From Candidatus Cryosericum septentrionale (GTDB lineage Bacteria > Caldisericota > Caldisericia > Cryosericales > Cryosericaceae), in contig NZ_QXIY01000019.1 in assembly GCF_003570995.1 (NCBI RefSeq), positions 1 to 59,761 of the forward strand: 59,761 bases of DNA. Reading direction: 5' to 3'. Positions 58,531 through 59,761 of this stretch are shown here, in pieces. The notes below the pieces were generated by a model that saw nothing but the letters and a program-made list of their open reading frames with translations, searched no databases and was not told the DNA's origin. How positions within the stretch are numbered: position 1 is the first letter of the stretch; the number at the start of each line of letters is the position of its first letter. Position numbers and translations under genes: made by a program.

Positions 58531-59761
58531 GCAGCAACTTCGCGGAACTTATTGAGCAGAAGAAGTCCGGTGGCGAACTCGCGGAAGAACAGATCTCGTG
58601 GTGGATTGATGGTCTTGTGAGTGGCTCCATACCCGACTACCAGACGTCGGCAATGCTCATGGCCATCTATTTCAGGGGGATGAATGCTCATGAGACCTCC
58701 TGGCTCACGCATTGCATCAGCACAAGCGGAGACGTCATCGATCTCTCTTCGCTGAAGGGAGTGAAGTGCGACAAGCACTCATCGGGGGGTGTCGCCGACA
58801 CAGTGTCCATCCCCCTCATCGCCATTGCCGCGAGCTGTGGTGCCGTGATGCCCAAAATGTCGGGAAGGGGCCTCGGCCACTCCGGCGGGACAATCGACAA
58901 GCTTGAGTCGATTCCGGGTTTCAACGTGAACTTGACACCACTGGCGTTCATGGAGGTCGTCAACCGTCTTGGTGGAGCCATCATGGCTCAGACTGGTGAT
59001 GTAGCCGTGGCCGACAAGAAGCTCTACGCCCTCCGTGACGTGACGGCAACAGTGGACTCTGTGCCTCTTATCGCATCCAGCATCATGGGCAAGAAGCTTG
59101 CGTCCGGTGCCGACGTAATCGTCCTAGACGTGAAGTGGGGATCGGGAGCTTTCATGACAGGCAAGTCGGAGGCCATCGAACTGGCGAAGACCATGGTCGG
59201 CATAGGAGAGGACAATGGCAAGACGACAGTGGCTTATGTGACGGACATGAATGAGCCGCTGGGCAACGCCGTGGGCAATGCCCTCGAGATCGTCGAGGCC
59301 GTCCAGGTTCTCAAGGGGCGTGGCCCGGCCAAACTTGTCGATGTCATACTGACGCTCTGCAACGAGATCCTCATGCAAAGCGGGATCGTTCAGAAGCGCG
59401 AAGAGGCCAGAACAATGGCCATGAACGCCATCGCGAGCGGGACTGCGCTACAACGCTTTGCGGATATCGTCAGGGCGCAGGGAGGTGACCCCGCATTCAT
59501 CGACCGGCCCGAGGTTCTGCCACAAGCGGCGGTCAGGCTGCCGGTCTATGCTCCGGGCAGTGGATTCCTCACGAGCATCGATGCAAAAGGCATTGGGCTG
59601 GCCGCCATGCACCTCGGTGCAGGGCGCCGGACGAAGGAGGACGTCATCGATCTGGCCGTCGGCCTCGTGCTGGACTTCAAAACCGGTGATACAGTGACTG
59701 CTGCGCATCAGATTGCGACCGTTTACGCACGCACCGACGACGACGCACGCACGTGCGAGCA
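58527..59761 (+). CDS. pdp: pyrimidine-nucleoside phosphorylase, 3' truncated by window
   Basis: An open frame from GTG at 58527, behind GAGGGGG and overlapping the previous stop, runs off the window with 411 codons. It matches class II nucleoside phosphorylases: SWWIDGLVSGSIPDYQTSAML, then KCDKHSSGGVADTVSIPL (phosphate site), MSGRGLGHSGGTIDKLESIPG, and a C-terminal beta domain beginning APGSGFLTSIDA. It splits uridine and thymidine to base plus pentose-1-phosphate. DeoA versus Pdp cannot be settled by eye. Only the last 20-30 residues are missing. Confidence 0.92.
   Translation, partial: MSSNFAELIEQKKSGGELAEEQISWWIDGLVSGSIPDYQTSAMLMAIYFRGMNAHETSWLTHCISTSGDVIDLSSLKGVKCDKHSSGGVADTVSIPLIAIAASCGAVMPKMSGRGLGHSGGTIDKLESIPGFNVNLTPLAFMEVVNRLGGAIMAQTGDVAVADKKLYALRDVTATVDSVPLIASSIMGKKLASGADVIVLDVKWGSGAFMTGKSEAIELAKTMVGIGEDNGKTTVAYVTDMNEPLGNAVGNALEIVEAVQVLKGRGPAKLVDVILTLCNEILMQSGIVQKREEARTMAMNAIASGTALQRFADIVRAQGGDPAFIDRPEVLPQAAVRLPVYAPGSGFLTSIDAKGIGLAAMHLGAGRRTKEDVIDLAVGLVLDFKTGDTVTAAHQIATVYARTDDDARTCE

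Overview
The window is a GC-rich (roughly mid-fifties per cent by eye), densely packed bacterial chromosome segment made almost entirely of core genes, with short intergenic gaps, many 1-14 nt overlaps and ATG/GTG/TTG starts behind strong GGAGG-type ribosome binding sites. The mix points to a deep-branching bacterium with Gram-positive-like wall biology: TagO, TagA, CsaB, LytR-CpsA-Psr and YitT families, folate-dependent TrmFO, the rpmB/Asp23/FakA neighbourhood, long-form HPF, and a membrane pyrophosphatase. I cannot name the taxon from sequence alone; a Caldisericota/Cryosericota-like lineage is only a guess. No rRNA genes, CRISPR array, insertion sequence or prophage were seen. No gene-free stretch exceeds 300 bases except the tRNA cluster.

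Layout. 1-10263 (+): end of miaB, miaA, a PLP lyase, glyA, upp, tagO, wecB, murA, a SufT-like gene, a Xer-type recombinase and an HNH endonuclease. 10348-34758 (-): reading leftwards, an LCP protein, glycosyltransferases, an O-antigen-polymerase-like protein, nucleotide-sugar dehydrogenase, a tandem TagA, csaB and comF, then hpf, secA, prfB, yitT, ftsE, ftsX, an EnvC-like hydrolase activator, ctpA, gmk, rpoZ-like, metK, priA, def and fmt. 34884-42057 (-): membrane pyrophosphatase, six tRNAs, dnaB-rplI-rpsR-ssb-rpsF, and an M18 aminopeptidase. 42152-43764 (+): DUF4388, roadblock and MglA-like GTPase genes. 43830-53150 (-): radical SAM protein, trmFO, dprA, rplT-rpmI-infC, a lower-GC sulfur-relay island (DsrH, DsrF, DsrE, YeeE/TsuA, TusA), thrS and tRNA-Val. 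Then nth (+), mtnA and rpmB (-), and Asp23, FakA-like, purine nucleoside phosphorylase and a truncated pyrimidine nucleoside phosphorylase (+) to the end.

How the genes fit together. TagO, WecB, a WecC-like dehydrogenase, a two-domain TagA-family transferase, CsaB, an O-antigen-polymerase-like protein and an LCP ligase together suggest a ManNAc-containing, pyruvylated secondary wall polymer of the kind that anchors S-layer proteins. FtsEX with the M23 protein forms a division-coupled wall-cleavage unit. The TusA/TsuA/DsrEFH island looks like a thiosulfate-uptake and sulfane-sulfur relay module inserted between thrS and infC.

Most notable anomalies: a PriA without recognisable helicase motifs; a membrane pyrophosphatase missing four residues of its usual catalytic DNVGDNVGD motif; a tandem-duplicated TagA; an MglA-like gene with a -1 frameshift and an altered P-loop; infC with an apparent AUC start behind a terminator-like leader; a tRNA-Thr with C33; and a purine nucleoside phosphorylase with Asp at the base-recognition Asn.
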